A stretch of 64,000 nt of DNA. It comes from Streptomyces sp. NBC_00691 (lineage in GTDB: Bacteria; Actinomycetota; Actinomycetes; Streptomycetales; Streptomycetaceae). The stretch is taken from positions 4,070,501-4,134,500 of the forward strand of contig NZ_CP109007.1 of the NCBI RefSeq assembly GCF_036226665.1. Reading direction: 5' to 3'. The position numbers were made by a program, and so were the translations under genes. Under the pieces are notes generated by a model, which was not told the DNA's origin, made no database searches, and worked only from the letters and a program-made list of their open reading frames with translations. Shown here piece after piece: positions 50,178 through 59,442 of the stretch. Positions within the stretch are counted from its first letter, which is position 1, and each line of letters starts with the position of its first letter.

Positions 50178-52942
50178 GCGAGCATCGTCGCAAAATGCCG
50201 CCGCAGCAGCCGCCGACGGGCGGTCGCGCGGCGGCACGGCGCGCTGCCCAGCAGCCGGTGGGCCGCAGGTCGGCCCCGGCCCATGACGTCGGTACGGAGG
50301 CCCCGTCGGCCTCGTACGGTCCCGGCTCCTCTCCCGGAGAGGAGCAGCGGCCCTACGGGGGTCGCGCGGAGGCCCGCAGGGCCGCCCAGCGCGGCAGCCG
50401 CCGGAAGGGAGCCGAGTCCGGCCCCGGAGGACCCGGTGGTCCCGGTGGCGGCCGCCGAGGCGGTGGCGGCGGTGGCGGCCGCGGCAGCGGTCCCGGCCGT
50501 GGCGCCGGCGGACGTCCGCCGGGCAAGAAGCGGATCATCGACTACCCCCGTTACGGCAAGTACGGCTGGCGTCGCTGGATGCCGTCGTGGAAGCTCGTGA
50601 CGGGCACGTTCCTGTTCTTCATGGCCAGCCTGATGGGCGCGGCCGCGATCGCGTACTCGCAGGTGGACATCCCCGACGAGGCGCTGACCGCGAAGTCGCA
50701 GAACAACATCTACTACTGGGGCGACGGGTCCCGGATGGTCGCGACGGGCGACGGTACGAACCGCCAGATCGTCCAGTTCGACAAGATCCCGAAGTCCATG
50801 CAGAACGCCGTGATCTCGGCGGAGAACAAGACCTTCTGGGACGACTCCGGAATCGACCCCATGGGTATCGGCCGCGCCGTGTGGAACATGGCCAAGGGCG
50901 GCGAGACCCAGGGTGGTTCGACGATCACCCAGCAGTACGTGAAGAACAACCGTCTCGACGACCAGTCGCAGACCCTCAGCCGGAAGGTGAAGGAACTCTT
51001 CATCTCCATGAAGGTCGGCGGCGAGGTCGACAAGCCCGAAATCCTCGCCGGCTATCTGAACACCGCGTACTACGGCCGTGGTGCCTACGGTGTCCAGGCG
51101 GCGGCCCGCGCGTACTTCAACGTCGACGCCGAGAAGCTCAACCCCAGCCAGTCCGCGCTGCTCGCCGCGGTGCTCAAGGGCGCGACGTACTACGACCCCG
51201 CCGGCTACCCCGAGGTCGACTCCGAGGCCACACCCGAGAAGAACCTCGTGCGGGCCACCGCACGGTGGTCGTGGATTCTCGACGAGATGGAGAAGGACGG
51301 GCACCTCCCGGCCGCGGAGCGGGCGAAGTACACGACGTTCCCCAAGGTCGAGAAGCCCAAGAAGAACGCCAACCTCAGCGGTCAGATCGGCTATCTGGTC
51401 AACACCGCGAAGGCGAACATCAAGGCCCAGTTCGACATCACCGAGCAGGACCTGGAGCGCGGCGGCTACGAGATCTACACCACCTTCGACAAGACGAAGG
51501 TGAAGAACATGGAGGACTCGGTCTCGAAGATCCTCAAGGAGTACATCGACCCGAAGAAGCGTCCCGACACGGACACGAACGTGCAGTTCGGCGGCGCCTC
51601 CGTCGACACGGAGACCGGGAAGATCGTCGCCCTCTACGGCGGCACCGACGCGACCAAGCACTTCCGGAGCAACGCCGACAGCACCGGTGCCCAGGTCGGA
51701 TCGACGTTCAAGCCGTTCGTCCTCGCCGCCGCGATGAGGGACGGTGTCCGGGACAAGACCCTGGGCCCGGTCCAGGACGCGTCCAGCCGCACCATCGTGG
51801 ACCCGGACAAGAGCCGCTACTCCGGCAAGAACAAGCTGACGATCCGCAAGTACAACGGCGAGATCTGGCACAACGAGAAGGGCGAGGAGTGGCGTCAGAC
51901 CAATGACGACGACGCGACCTACAAGGACATGACCTTGCGTCGCGCCATGGTCAAGTCGGCCAACTCGCCGTACGTACAGCTCGGTATGGACGTCGGGATC
52001 GACCAGGTGCGTAAGGCCGCCATCGACGCGGGCCTGCGCACCGAATCGCTCGTCGGGGGCGAGGTGCCCTCCTTCTCCCTCGGTATCTCCAGCCCGAGCG
52101 CCATTCGCATGGCGGGCGCCTACGCGACCTTCGCCAACGAGGGGAAGCAGAACGAGCCCTACTCGGTGGAGACCGTCAAGAAGAACGACGTGGTCATCAA
52201 GCAGCACGAGACGGAGACCAAGAACCCCTTCTCCCCGGCCGTCGCCAACAACGTCACCGACGTCCTCCGTTCCGTCGTGGAGGACGAGGAGGGCACCGGC
52301 AGGAAGGCCCGCATCCCCGGTCGCCAGGTGGCCGGCAAGACGGGTACCACCGACGGCAACAAGTCGGCCTGGTTCGTCGGATACACCCCGCAGCTGTCGA
52401 CCGCGATCGACATGTTCCGCTTCGACGACGACGACACGAAGAAGAACCGCCAGTTCCAGGAGATGTTCGGCACGGGTGACCAGCCGAAGATCCACGGTTC
52501 GTCGTTCCCGTCGCGGATCTGGCAGGACTACATGACCGAGGCCGCGGCGAGCTACCGGGAGGTCAAGACCTTCCCGAAGCCGGAGAAGCTCGAGGGTGCC
52601 GAGGCCGTCTTCGGCGGTGGCGCGGCCAGCCCGACGCCGACCCCCACGGCCACCCCGACGCCGACCGAGAGTTCGGCCACGCCGACGACGTCCGCGCCGA
52701 CCACCACGCCGCCGCCCACGACGACCGCGCCGACGACGACGCGGACGCCGAAGCCGGGCAAGACGACCTGTGGTGTCTGGGGCTGGGGCTGCACGGAGGA
52801 CCCGGGCGATCCCGGTGGCAACACCGGTGAGCCCACCACCTCGCCACCCACCACCGGCACACCGACGGGGACGGGCACACCGACCGACAACGGTCCGGGC
52901 GGCGGAAACGGGCGCCCAGGCAGCGGGAGCCTGGTTCCCTGA
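50174..52942 (+). CDS. Bifunctional penicillin-binding protein (class A, PBP1-like)
   Basis: A 922-aa glycosyltransferase/transpeptidase. The cytoplasmic N-terminus (1-150) is Arg/Gly-rich and disordered, then one membrane helix at about 143-163. The GT51 domain has ISAENKTFWDDSGID with catalytic Glu near 215, and GGSTITQQYVKNN. The transpeptidase domain has SxxK (Ser510 in GSTFKPF), SAN (Ser595) and KTGTT (Lys722). The C-terminal tail is a Pro/Thr-rich repeat ending with GNGRPGSGSLVP. It is a homologue of the ponA-type PBPs and complements the class B PBP at the left edge. Confidence 0.96.
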   Translation: MSEHRRKMPPQQPPTGGRAAARRAAQQPVGRRSAPAHDVGTEAPSASYGPGSSPGEEQRPYGGRAEARRAAQRGSRRKGAESGPGGPGGPGGGRRGGGGGGGRGSGPGRGAGGRPPGKKRIIDYPRYGKYGWRRWMPSWKLVTGTFLFFMASLMGAAAIAYSQVDIPDEALTAKSQNNIYYWGDGSRMVATGDGTNRQIVQFDKIPKSMQNAVISAENKTFWDDSGIDPMGIGRAVWNMAKGGETQGGSTITQQYVKNNRLDDQSQTLSRKVKELFISMKVGGEVDKPEILAGYLNTAYYGRGAYGVQAAARAYFNVDAEKLNPSQSALLAAVLKGATYYDPAGYPEVDSEATPEKNLVRATARWSWILDEMEKDGHLPAAERAKYTTFPKVEKPKKNANLSGQIGYLVNTAKANIKAQFDITEQDLERGGYEIYTTFDKTKVKNMEDSVSKILKEYIDPKKRPDTDTNVQFGGASVDTETGKIVALYGGTDATKHFRSNADSTGAQVGSTFKPFVLAAAMRDGVRDKTLGPVQDASSRTIVDPDKSRYSGKNKLTIRKYNGEIWHNEKGEEWRQTNDDDATYKDMTLRRAMVKSANSPYVQLGMDVGIDQVRKAAIDAGLRTESLVGGEVPSFSLGISSPSAIRMAGAYATFANEGKQNEPYSVETVKKNDVVIKQHETETKNPFSPAVANNVTDVLRSVVEDEEGTGRKARIPGRQVAGKTGTTDGNKSAWFVGYTPQLSTAIDMFRFDDDDTKKNRQFQEMFGTGDQPKIHGSSFPSRIWQDYMTEAAASYREVKTFPKPEKLEGAEAVFGGGAASPTPTPTATPTPTESSATPTTSAPTTTPPPTTTAPTTTRTPKPGKTTCGVWGWGCTEDPGDPGGNTGEPTTSPPTTGTPTGTGTPTDNGPGGGNGRPGSGSLVP

Positions 52943-52986
52943 CCCCCGCCGGGGCACCGCCCGGTCCCCCGCCGACGCGTGAGCCG

Positions 52987-53040
52987 AGGGCCGCCGCGTC
53001 CGATCCGTACCTTTCCGTACGGGCAGGACGCGGCGGCCCT
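52987..53040 (+). terminator. Terminator after PBP gene
   Basis: A 15-bp perfect stem (52987-53001 with 53026-53040) with a nested 5-bp inner stem (CGTAC/GTACG) lies 44 bp past the PBP stop. It is GC-rich with no T-run. Confidence 0.8.
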
Positions 53041-53068
53041 CGCCGTTTTCCCGGAGCCGTACGGCAGG

Positions 53069-54580
53069 ATGTCCCCCATGCCGAGCCTCCAGAAGACGAG
53101 CGCGCCGCAGGACCGGCCCCAGGGCCGCTCGCAGACGGTCATCCCCACCCACCGGGACAAGGTGGCCGCCGCGGGCAGCGCACTGATCGGCGGCCCCTAC
53201 GGCCGGCGGGCGAAGACCGGCACCGGACAGTTCTCGCCGGTGCGGGTGATCGCCCTCGTGGCCATCGGCATGTTCGCCCTCGGCATGGTGCAGAAGCTGC
53301 CCTGTTACAACTGGGCCTGGTTCCGGGGAACGACCTCCCAGTACACCCACGCCTGCTACTCGGACATCCCGCACCTGTTCACGGGGCGGGGCTTCGCCGA
53401 GGGACTGGTGCCCTACTTCGACCGGCTGGGCGGCGACATACCGTTCCTCGAGTACCCGGTCCTGACCGGGCTCTTCATGGAGGTCGCGGCCTGGCTGACG
53501 CCGGGCGGCGGCGACACGATGCAGCGTGAGCAGTCGTACTGGCTGGCCAACGCGGGTCTGCTGATGGTCTGCGCGGCCGTTCTCGCGGTCTGTGTGGCCC
53601 GAACGCACCGGCTGCGGCCCTGGGACGGGCTGCTGGTCGCCCTGGCGCCCTCGATCGCCCTGACGGCGACGATCAACTGGGACATACTGGCTGTCGCGCT
53701 GACGGCCGCCGCGATCCTGATGTGGTCGCGCGAGCGGCCGCTGGCCTTCGGGATCCTGCTGGGTCTGGCGACCGCCGCCAAGTTCTACCCGATACTGCTC
53801 CTCTGCCCGCTGCTGCTGCTCTGCTGGCGGGCCGGGAAGTGGCGGGAGTACGGGACGGCCGTGCTGGCCGCGGGCGGCGCATGGCTGGTGGTGAACCTGC
53901 CCGTGATGCTGCTCGCACCCGAGGGCTGGAAGCAGTTCTACCTCTTCAGCCGGGACCGGAACGTCGACTTCGGTTCGATCTGGCTGCTGATCAGCCAGCG
54001 GACGGGCGACGCCATAACGCCGGGCCAGGCCAACCTGTACGCGCTGCTCCTGATGCTGGCGGCGATCGCCGGACTCGCCTACCTGGCGTTCACCGCGCCC
54101 CGCCGGCCCCGCTTCGTCCAGCTGGCGTTCCTGATCGTGGCCGCCTTCGTCCTGACCAACAAGGTCTACTCACCCCAGTACGTGCTGTGGCTGGTGCCGC
54201 TGGCGGCGCTCGCCCGGCCGCGCTGGCGCGACTTCCTGATCTGGCAGGCGTGCGAGGTCATGTACTTCGTGGGCGTCTGGATGTACCTGGCGTTCACGAA
54301 CAGCGGCGTCACCAAGCAGGGTCTGCCGGTGGACGGCTACCAGTTCGCGATCGTGCTGCACCTGCTCGGCACCCTGTACCTGTGCGTGATGGTCGTACGC
54401 GACATCCTCACGCCCGAGAAGGACCCGGTCAGGCAGGACGGCGCGGACGACCCCTCGGGAGGCGTCCTGGACGGTGCAGAGGACGTCTTCGTGGCGGGCA
54501 GGGCCGCCCATCCGGCCCGGCACGCGGCCCCGGCCGCGGAGGAGACGCTGCTGGTGGAATGGGGAACCCCCAGGAGCTGA
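53069..54580 (+). CDS. GT87/DUF2029-type membrane glycosyltransferase
   Basis: A 503-aa integral membrane protein with about 10-12 helices, an N-terminal cytoplasmic stretch, and an external loop containing YSDIPHLFTGRGFAEGLVPYFDRLGG, in which the acidic residues are typical of the C-fold glycosyltransferase family (GT87; PimE-type mannosyltransferases). It would use a polyprenyl-phosphate sugar donor. ATG 53069 is my start; ATG 53078 is an alternative. The C-terminal 50 residues are cytoplasmic and acidic, ending EWGTPRS. The gene converges with the alanine-racemase-like gene. Confidence 0.75.
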   Translation: MSPMPSLQKTSAPQDRPQGRSQTVIPTHRDKVAAAGSALIGGPYGRRAKTGTGQFSPVRVIALVAIGMFALGMVQKLPCYNWAWFRGTTSQYTHACYSDIPHLFTGRGFAEGLVPYFDRLGGDIPFLEYPVLTGLFMEVAAWLTPGGGDTMQREQSYWLANAGLLMVCAAVLAVCVARTHRLRPWDGLLVALAPSIALTATINWDILAVALTAAAILMWSRERPLAFGILLGLATAAKFYPILLLCPLLLLCWRAGKWREYGTAVLAAGGAWLVVNLPVMLLAPEGWKQFYLFSRDRNVDFGSIWLLISQRTGDAITPGQANLYALLLMLAAIAGLAYLAFTAPRRPRFVQLAFLIVAAFVLTNKVYSPQYVLWLVPLAALARPRWRDFLIWQACEVMYFVGVWMYLAFTNSGVTKQGLPVDGYQFAIVLHLLGTLYLCVMVVRDILTPEKDPVRQDGADDPSGGVLDGAEDVFVAGRAAHPARHAAPAAEETLLVEWGTPRS

Positions 54581-54591
54581 GCTCCCGGGGG
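54565..54591. terminator. Bidirectional hairpin at convergent GT87 and racemase-like genes
   Basis: A 13-bp stem with one mismatch (54565-54577 with 54579-54591) spans the GT87 stop codon. It lies between convergent genes and could serve both. Confidence 0.65.
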
Positions 54592-54612
54592 TGAGGGGCG
54601 GAACCGGCCGGC

Positions 54613-55644
54613 TCAGCGCTCGACGAGCCGGTCGAACTGCGTCGTGGTGTGGCGCAGATGGGCCACGAGCTCGTCGCCGACCCGGGGCTCCTGGGCGTCG
54701 GCCGGCACGAACAGGATCGACACCTGCATGTGCGGCGGCTCGGCGAACCAGCGCTGCTTCCCGGCCCAGACGAAAGGCGAAAGGTTCCGGTTGACGGTCG
54801 CGAGACCGGCCCGTGCGACGCCCTTGGCGCGCGGCATGACGCCGTGCATGGCCTTGGGGGCCTCCAGACCCACACCGTGAGAGGTGCCGCCGGCGACGAC
54901 GACCAGCCAGCCGTCCGACGCGGCCTTCTGCTGGCGGTAGCCGAAGCGGTCGCCCTTGGACACCCGGGTCACGTCGAGGACCGCGCCCCGGTACTCGGTG
55001 GCCTCGTGGTCGCCCAGCCACAGCCGGGTGCCGATCCGGGCGCGGAAGCGGGTCTGCGGGAACTGCTGCTGGAGCCGCGCCTGTTCCTGGGCCCGCAGGT
55101 GGCTGACGAACATGGTGTGCAGCGGCAGCCGGGCGGCCCGCAGCCGGTCCATCCAGCCGATGACCTCCTCGACGGCGTCGGTGCCGTCCGGGCGGTCCAG
55201 CGGGAGGTGGAGCGCGAAGCCCTCCAGACGGACGTCCTCGATGGCGGAGTGGAGCTGCTGGAGCTCCTCCTCGCGGACACCGTGGCGCTTCATCGAGCTC
55301 ATGCACTCGATGACGACCCGGGCCCCGACGAGGGCGTGGACGCCGTCCACGGACGACACGGAACGGACGACCCGGTCGGGCAGCGGAACCGGTTCCTCAC
55401 CCCGGCGGAAGGGGGTGAGGACCAGCAGGTCGCCACTGAACCAGTCCTTGATCCGCGCGGCCTCGTACGTGGTGCCCACGGCGAGCATGTCGGCGCCGAA
55501 CCGGGCCGCCTCGTCCGCGAGGCGTTCGTGGCCGAAGCCGTAGCCGTTGCCCTTGCAGACCGGGATCACGCCGGGGAACTGGTCGATGACGGTCTTCTGG
55601 TGCGCGCGCCAGCGAGCGGTGTCGACGTAGAGGGAGAGCGCCAT
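54613..55644 (-). CDS. Alanine-racemase-like PLP protein, catalytic tyrosine not evident
   Basis: A 343-aa protein starting at ATG 55644 (MALSLYVDTARW). The N-terminal barrel resembles alanine racemase, with PLP-lysine Lys31 in VCKGNGYGFG. The second half has RIGTRLWLGD as in the C-terminal domain, but the GYADG motif that carries the catalytic tyrosine in true racemases appears here as VVAGGTSHGVG, without Tyr. It therefore may not racemise alanine. The gene lies next to a FemX-type transferase, as in other streptomycetes, so a cell-wall role is a fair guess. Length is a little short for the family. Confidence 0.7.
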   Translation of the reverse strand: MALSLYVDTARWRAHQKTVIDQFPGVIPVCKGNGYGFGHERLADEAARFGADMLAVGTTYEAARIKDWFSGDLLVLTPFRRGEEPVPLPDRVVRSVSSVDGVHALVGARVVIECMSSMKRHGVREEELQQLHSAIEDVRLEGFALHLPLDRPDGTDAVEEVIGWMDRLRAARLPLHTMFVSHLRAQEQARLQQQFPQTRFRARIGTRLWLGDHEATEYRGAVLDVTRVSKGDRFGYRQQKAASDGWLVVVAGGTSHGVGLEAPKAMHGVMPRAKGVARAGLATVNRNLSPFVWAGKQRWFAEPPHMQVSILFVPADAQEPRVGDELVAHLRHTTTQFDRLVER

Positions 55645-55726
55645 GGCCGGCCCGGAACCTTTCTGATGGCAGCGGTGTGTCAAAGGTATGTACGAGACTA
55701 CGGAAACGTCAGCGGCACGGCACGGG

Positions 55727-56845
55727 TCAGCGGCGCGACATGTAGATGTCGAGCGCCTTGTGCAGCAGCTTGTTCAGCGGGAAGTCCCACTCGCCGACGT
55801 ACTCGACGGCCTCGCCGCCCGTGCCCACCTTGAACTGGATGAGGCCGAACAGGTGGTCGGTCTCGTCGAGCGAGTCCGAGATGCCGCGCAGGTCGTAGAC
55901 GGTCGCACCCATCGCGTAGGCGTCGCGCAGCATGCGCCACTGCATCGCGTTCGAGGGCCGGACCTCACGGCCGATGTTGTCGGAGGCGCCGTAGGAGTAC
56001 CAGACGTGACCGCCGACGACGAGCATCGTCGCCGCGGAGAGGTTCACGCCGTTGTGGCGGGCGAAGTAGAGCCGCATGCGGTTGGGGTCCTCGCTGTTGA
56101 GGACGGTCCACATGCGCTGGAAGTACGAGAGCGGTCGCGGCCGGAAGTGGTCACGGACGGCCGTGATCTCGTACAGCCGCTGCCACTCGGCCAGGTCCTC
56201 GTAGCCGCCCTGGACGACCTCGACACCGGCCTTCTCGGCCTTCTTGATGTTGCGGCGCCACAGCTGGTTGAAGCCCTTGAGGACATCGTCGAGCGAGCGG
56301 TTCGCGAGCGGGACCTGGAAGACGTAGCGGGGCTGCACGTCGCCGAAGCCGGCGCCGCCGTCCTCGGCCTGCTGCCAGCCCATCTTCCGCAGCCGGTCGG
56401 CGACTTCGAAGGCGCGCGGCTCGATGTGGGTGGCCTCGACGTCCTTGAGGCGCTTGACGTCGGGGTCCTGGATGCCGGACTTGATGGCGGCCGAGTCCCA
56501 GCGCCGGATGACGACCGGCGGGCCCATCTTCACCGAGAAGGCGCCCTGCTGCTTGAGGTGCGCCAGCATCGGCGTCAGCCAGTCGTCCAGGTTGGGCGCG
56601 TGCCAGTTGATGACCGGGCCCTCGGGCAGATAGGCCAGGTAGCGCTTGATCTTCGGGAGCTGGCGGTAGAGCACCAGGCCGGCACCGACGAGCTCGCCGT
56701 TCTTGTCGAACCAGCCGAGGTTCTCCGAGCGCCACTCGGTCTTCACATCAGCCCACGCCGGGACCTGGCAGTGGCTCGCCGCGGGCTGGCTCTGGATGTA
56801 CGCCAGATGCTGCTCACGGCTGATGGTCCTCAGGGTCAGGCTCAT
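55727..56845 (-). CDS. FemX/FemAB-type peptidyltransferase (interpeptide bridge)
   Basis: A 372-aa aminoacyl-tRNA-dependent transferase with two GNAT-like domains and a coiled arm. In Streptomyces coelicolor the FemX-type enzyme adds the first glycine to the lipid II side chain. Motifs include LAYLPEGPVINW, LKGFNQLWRRNIKKAEKAGVEV and the C-terminal YDLRGISDSLDETDHLFGLIQFKVG. ATG 56845 is preceded by GAGGAGCG. Two helices form the arm between the domains. The gene sits upstream of the racemase-like gene and they are transcribed in the same direction. Confidence 0.88.
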   Translation of the reverse strand: MSLTLRTISREQHLAYIQSQPAASHCQVPAWADVKTEWRSENLGWFDKNGELVGAGLVLYRQLPKIKRYLAYLPEGPVINWHAPNLDDWLTPMLAHLKQQGAFSVKMGPPVVIRRWDSAAIKSGIQDPDVKRLKDVEATHIEPRAFEVADRLRKMGWQQAEDGGAGFGDVQPRYVFQVPLANRSLDDVLKGFNQLWRRNIKKAEKAGVEVVQGGYEDLAEWQRLYEITAVRDHFRPRPLSYFQRMWTVLNSEDPNRMRLYFARHNGVNLSAATMLVVGGHVWYSYGASDNIGREVRPSNAMQWRMLRDAYAMGATVYDLRGISDSLDETDHLFGLIQFKVGTGGEAVEYVGEWDFPLNKLLHKALDIYMSRR

Positions 56846-56964
56846 GCGGGGCGCTCCTCGGCAGGTGTGTCCCCATCGGTCAGGGGCTCCGGCTCTCGCG
56901 CCGAAGCCTACTGTGACCGAGGAGCGCCCCGAATGGGTGTGTGCGTCCTGACGTGCCCCTGGAC

Positions 56965-57279
56965 TCAGCTGATGACGCCGCCGAAGAGCCCGCCGTACGC
57001 CATTCCGAGGTAGAACCCGAACGCCGAGGCACCGAGTCCGAGGATCAGCAGGAAGCGCTCGCGTGTCGTCACGGAGATGAACTGTCCGTAGGCGCCGGTC
57101 AGGATGCCGATCAGGCCCGCCCAGGAGCTCAGCAGGTGCAGGTTGTGGAACTGCGCGGTGACGAAGGCGAGGACGCCGAGGACCAGCGTCACTCCGACCA
57201 GGGTGTCCTGGATGGGGTGTGGTTTGCCGTCGGTGGCGAAGAGGGAGTGGCCGGGTTCGGGTCGCATTGCCTGTGCCAT
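56965..57279 (-). CDS. Small three-helix membrane protein, hypothetical
   Basis: ATG 57279 is preceded by a perfect AGGAGG site and gives 104 aa. The sequence starts MAQAMRPEPGHSLFATDGKPHPIQD, followed by three membrane helices at about 29-48, 52-68 and 78-100. It resembles small hypothetical proteins found in this slot in Streptomyces. No functional motif is present. It lies between the FemX gene and the divergent rpsF operon, with a 285-bp promoter region shared with rpsF. Confidence 0.75.
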   Translation of the reverse strand: MAQAMRPEPGHSLFATDGKPHPIQDTLVGVTLVLGVLAFVTAQFHNLHLLSSWAGLIGILTGAYGQFISVTTRERFLLILGLGASAFGFYLGMAYGGLFGGVIS

Positions 57280-57370
57280 GGGGCACCTCCTGGCGTAGCT
57301 GCCGGAAGGCGGCGCATCGTAGCGCCGCCGACATCCGTTGTGTACAGATTGCGTCCCCTCACCAGTGAAT

Positions 57371-57400
57371 TTCAACCGCAGGGGGATGAGCAGGTACTCT
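57371..57400 (+). promoter_or_regulatory. Possible promoter of the rpsF operon
   Basis: TTCAAC (57371-57376), an 18-nt spacer and TACTCT (57395-57400) could form a weak housekeeping promoter upstream of rpsF. It is a pattern match only. Confidence 0.3.
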
Positions 57401-57563
57401 GTACGGTCTGCACCGGTGTCTGCCCTGGTCCGTCTGGATCCCGGCAGTACCCCTCGTTCGCCGAGGGGGACTGTCAGTGGTGGCGGATACCGTTGCTTAC
57501 GCATCACGACCCTCCTGCCACGGAACGACCGTGGCCGCTGAGTCCAAAGGAGGTGGGTTCCAC

Positions 57564-57854
57564 ATGCGTCACTACGAAGTGATGGTCATCCTCGACCCCG
57601 ATCTCGAGGAGCGCGCTGTCTCCCCGCTGATCGAGAACTTCCTTTCCGTCGTCCGTGAGGGCAACGGAAAGGTCGAGAAGGTCGACACCTGGGGCCGTCG
57701 TCGTCTCGCCTACGAGATCAAGAAGAAGCCCGAGGGCATCTACTCGGTCATCGACCTGCAGGCCGAGCCTGCGGTCGTCAAGGAGCTCGACCGACAGCTC
57801 AACCTGAACGAGTCGGTCCTCCGGACCAAGGTCCTCCGTCCCGAGACCCACTGA
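57564..57854 (+). CDS. rpsF: Ribosomal protein S6
   Basis: A 96-aa small-subunit protein (MRHYEVMVILDPDLEERAV...) of the usual length, with conserved KVEKVDTWGRRRLAYEIKKKPEG. ATG 57564 follows an AGGAGGTGG site. It heads rpsF-ssb-rpsR-rplI, the usual bacterial order. Confidence 0.98.
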   Translation: MRHYEVMVILDPDLEERAVSPLIENFLSVVREGNGKVEKVDTWGRRRLAYEIKKKPEGIYSVIDLQAEPAVVKELDRQLNLNESVLRTKVLRPETH

Positions 57855-57928
57855 GCGACTAGCTCAGTGGTCTTCGGATCCGAGTAGCAGCAAAGCAGCC
57901 AGAAGCAATCCCGCCGAGAGGTTCCCCC

Positions 57929-58525
57929 ATGGCAGGCGAGACCGTCATCACGGTCGTCGGCAATCTTGTCGACGACCCCGAGCTGCGCTTCACCCCGTCC
58001 GGTGCGGCGGTCGCGAAGTTCCGTATCGCGTCCACCCCCCGCACCTTCGACCGTCAGACCAATGAGTGGAAGGACGGCGAAAGCCTCTTCCTCACCTGCT
58101 CGGTCTGGCGTCAGGCGGCGGAGAACGTCGCCGAGTCGCTTCAGCGAGGCATGCGCGTCGTCGTGCAGGGCCGGCTGAAGCAGCGGTCCTACGAGGACCG
58201 TGAGGGCGTCAAGCGCACGGTCTACGAGCTGGATGTCGAGGAAGTCGGCCCCAGCCTCAAGAACGCCACGGCCAAGGTCACCAAGACCACCGGTCGAGGC
58301 GGCCAGGGTGGTTACGGCGGGGGCGGCGGCGGCCAGCAGGCCGGCGGCGGTGGCAGCTGGGGTGGGAACTCCGGCGGTGGCCAGCAGGGTGGTGGCGGTG
58401 CTCCCGCCGACGACCCGTGGGCGACCGGCGGTTCCTCCTCCTCCAGCGGCCAGCAGCAGGGCGGCGGAGGCGGCTGGGGTGGAAACTCCGGCGGCGGCGG
58501 CTACTCGGACGAGCCCCCCTTCTAG
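57929..58525 (+). CDS. ssb: Single-stranded DNA-binding protein
   Basis: A 198-aa SSB that coats single-stranded DNA at forks and gaps. The OB-fold spans 1-110 with GETVITVVGNLVDDPELRFTPSG and FLTCSVWRQAAENVAES. The C-terminal tail is Gly/Gln-rich with an acidic end (YSDEPPF), the partner-binding tip of SSB. Two runs of Gly-rich GGGGGW repeats lie in the tail. It is part of the rpsF operon. Confidence 0.98.
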   Translation: MAGETVITVVGNLVDDPELRFTPSGAAVAKFRIASTPRTFDRQTNEWKDGESLFLTCSVWRQAAENVAESLQRGMRVVVQGRLKQRSYEDREGVKRTVYELDVEEVGPSLKNATAKVTKTTGRGGQGGYGGGGGGQQAGGGGSWGGNSGGGQQGGGGAPADDPWATGGSSSSSGQQQGGGGGWGGNSGGGGYSDEPPF

Positions 58526-58580
58526 GCCACGGCCTGGAAGCAGCTCGTACCCCCATTCTTGATCACACAGGAGAAACACC

Positions 58581-58817
58581 ATGGCGAAGCCGCCTGTGCG
58601 CAAGCCTAAGAAGAAGGTCTGCGCGTTCTGCAAGGACAAGACCCAGTACGTGGACTACAAGGACACGAACATGCTGCGGAAGTTCATTTCCGACCGCGGC
58701 AAGATCCGTGCCCGCCGCGTGACCGGCAACTGCACGCAGCACCAGCGTGACGTCGCCACGGCCGTCAAGAACAGCCGTGAGATGGCGCTGCTGCCCTACA
58801 CGTCCACCGCGCGATAA
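58581..58817 (+). CDS. rpsR: Ribosomal protein S18 (zinc-binding form)
   Basis: A 78-aa small-subunit protein. It has Cys14 and Cys17 (VCAFCKD) and Cys51 (GNCTQHQ), so it is the C+ (zinc-binding) form. Streptomyces typically carry a second, Cys-less copy elsewhere, induced by zinc starvation. Confidence 0.97.
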   Translation: MAKPPVRKPKKKVCAFCKDKTQYVDYKDTNMLRKFISDRGKIRARRVTGNCTQHQRDVATAVKNSREMALLPYTSTAR

Positions 58818-58835
58818 GGAAAGGGTGACCGAATA

Positions 58836-59282
58836 ATGAAGATCATCCTGACCCACGAGGTCTCCGGCCTCGGCACCGCCGGCGACGTCGTCGACGTCAA
58901 GGACGGCTACGCCCGCAACTACCTGGTCCCGCGTGGCTTCGCCATCCGCTGGACCAAGGGTGGCGAGCAGGACGTGGCGCAGATCCGCCGCGCCCGCAAG
59001 ATCCACGAGATCGCGACCATCGAGCAGGCCAACGAGATCAAGGCCAAGCTCGAGGGCACGAAGGTGCGCCTGGCCGTTCGCTCCGGCGACGCCGGCCGTC
59101 TCTTCGGCTCCGTGACCCCGGCCGACATCGCCTCGGCGATCAAGGCCGCGGGTGGCCCCGACGTCGACAAGCGTCGCGTCGAGCTCGGCTCGCCGATCAA
59201 GACCCTGGGCTCGCACCAGGTGTCCGTGCGTCTGCACGCCGACGTTGCCGCGAAGCTCGGCGTCGAGATCGTCGCCGCGTAA
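58836..59282 (+). CDS. rplI: Ribosomal protein L9
   Basis: A 148-aa large-subunit protein with N-terminal MKIILTHEVSGLG, the family motif GYARNYLVPRGFA, a central helix and a C-terminal domain containing LFGSVTPADIA. It ends the rpsF operon, closed by a strong terminator. Confidence 0.98.
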   Translation: MKIILTHEVSGLGTAGDVVDVKDGYARNYLVPRGFAIRWTKGGEQDVAQIRRARKIHEIATIEQANEIKAKLEGTKVRLAVRSGDAGRLFGSVTPADIASAIKAAGGPDVDKRRVELGSPIKTLGSHQVSVRLHADVAAKLGVEIVAA

Positions 59283-59314
59283 CGCTGCCGCCGGCGCTCT
59301 GCGCTGAGCAGTGA

Positions 59315-59348
59315 GGAAGGGCCGCACCTCTCGGGGTGCGGCCCTTCC
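59315..59348 (+). terminator. Terminator after rplI
   Basis: A 14-bp perfect stem (59315-59328 with 59335-59348) with a TCTCGG loop is located 33 bp downstream of rplI. Confidence 0.9.
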
Positions 59349-59423
59349 GCTGTGCCAGGGGTCTTGTCCTGCGGACTCGGCTGCCAGGGTGGCAGTGCGT
59401 GGCAGTGCGGGCCTCTCGGCTTC

Positions 59424-59437
59424 GTTTCACGTGAAAC
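59424..59437. other. parS: parS site 8
   Basis: Perfect GTTTCACGTGAAAC downstream of the rplI terminator and MATE gene end. Confidence 0.95.
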
Positions 59438-59442
59438 AGGGC

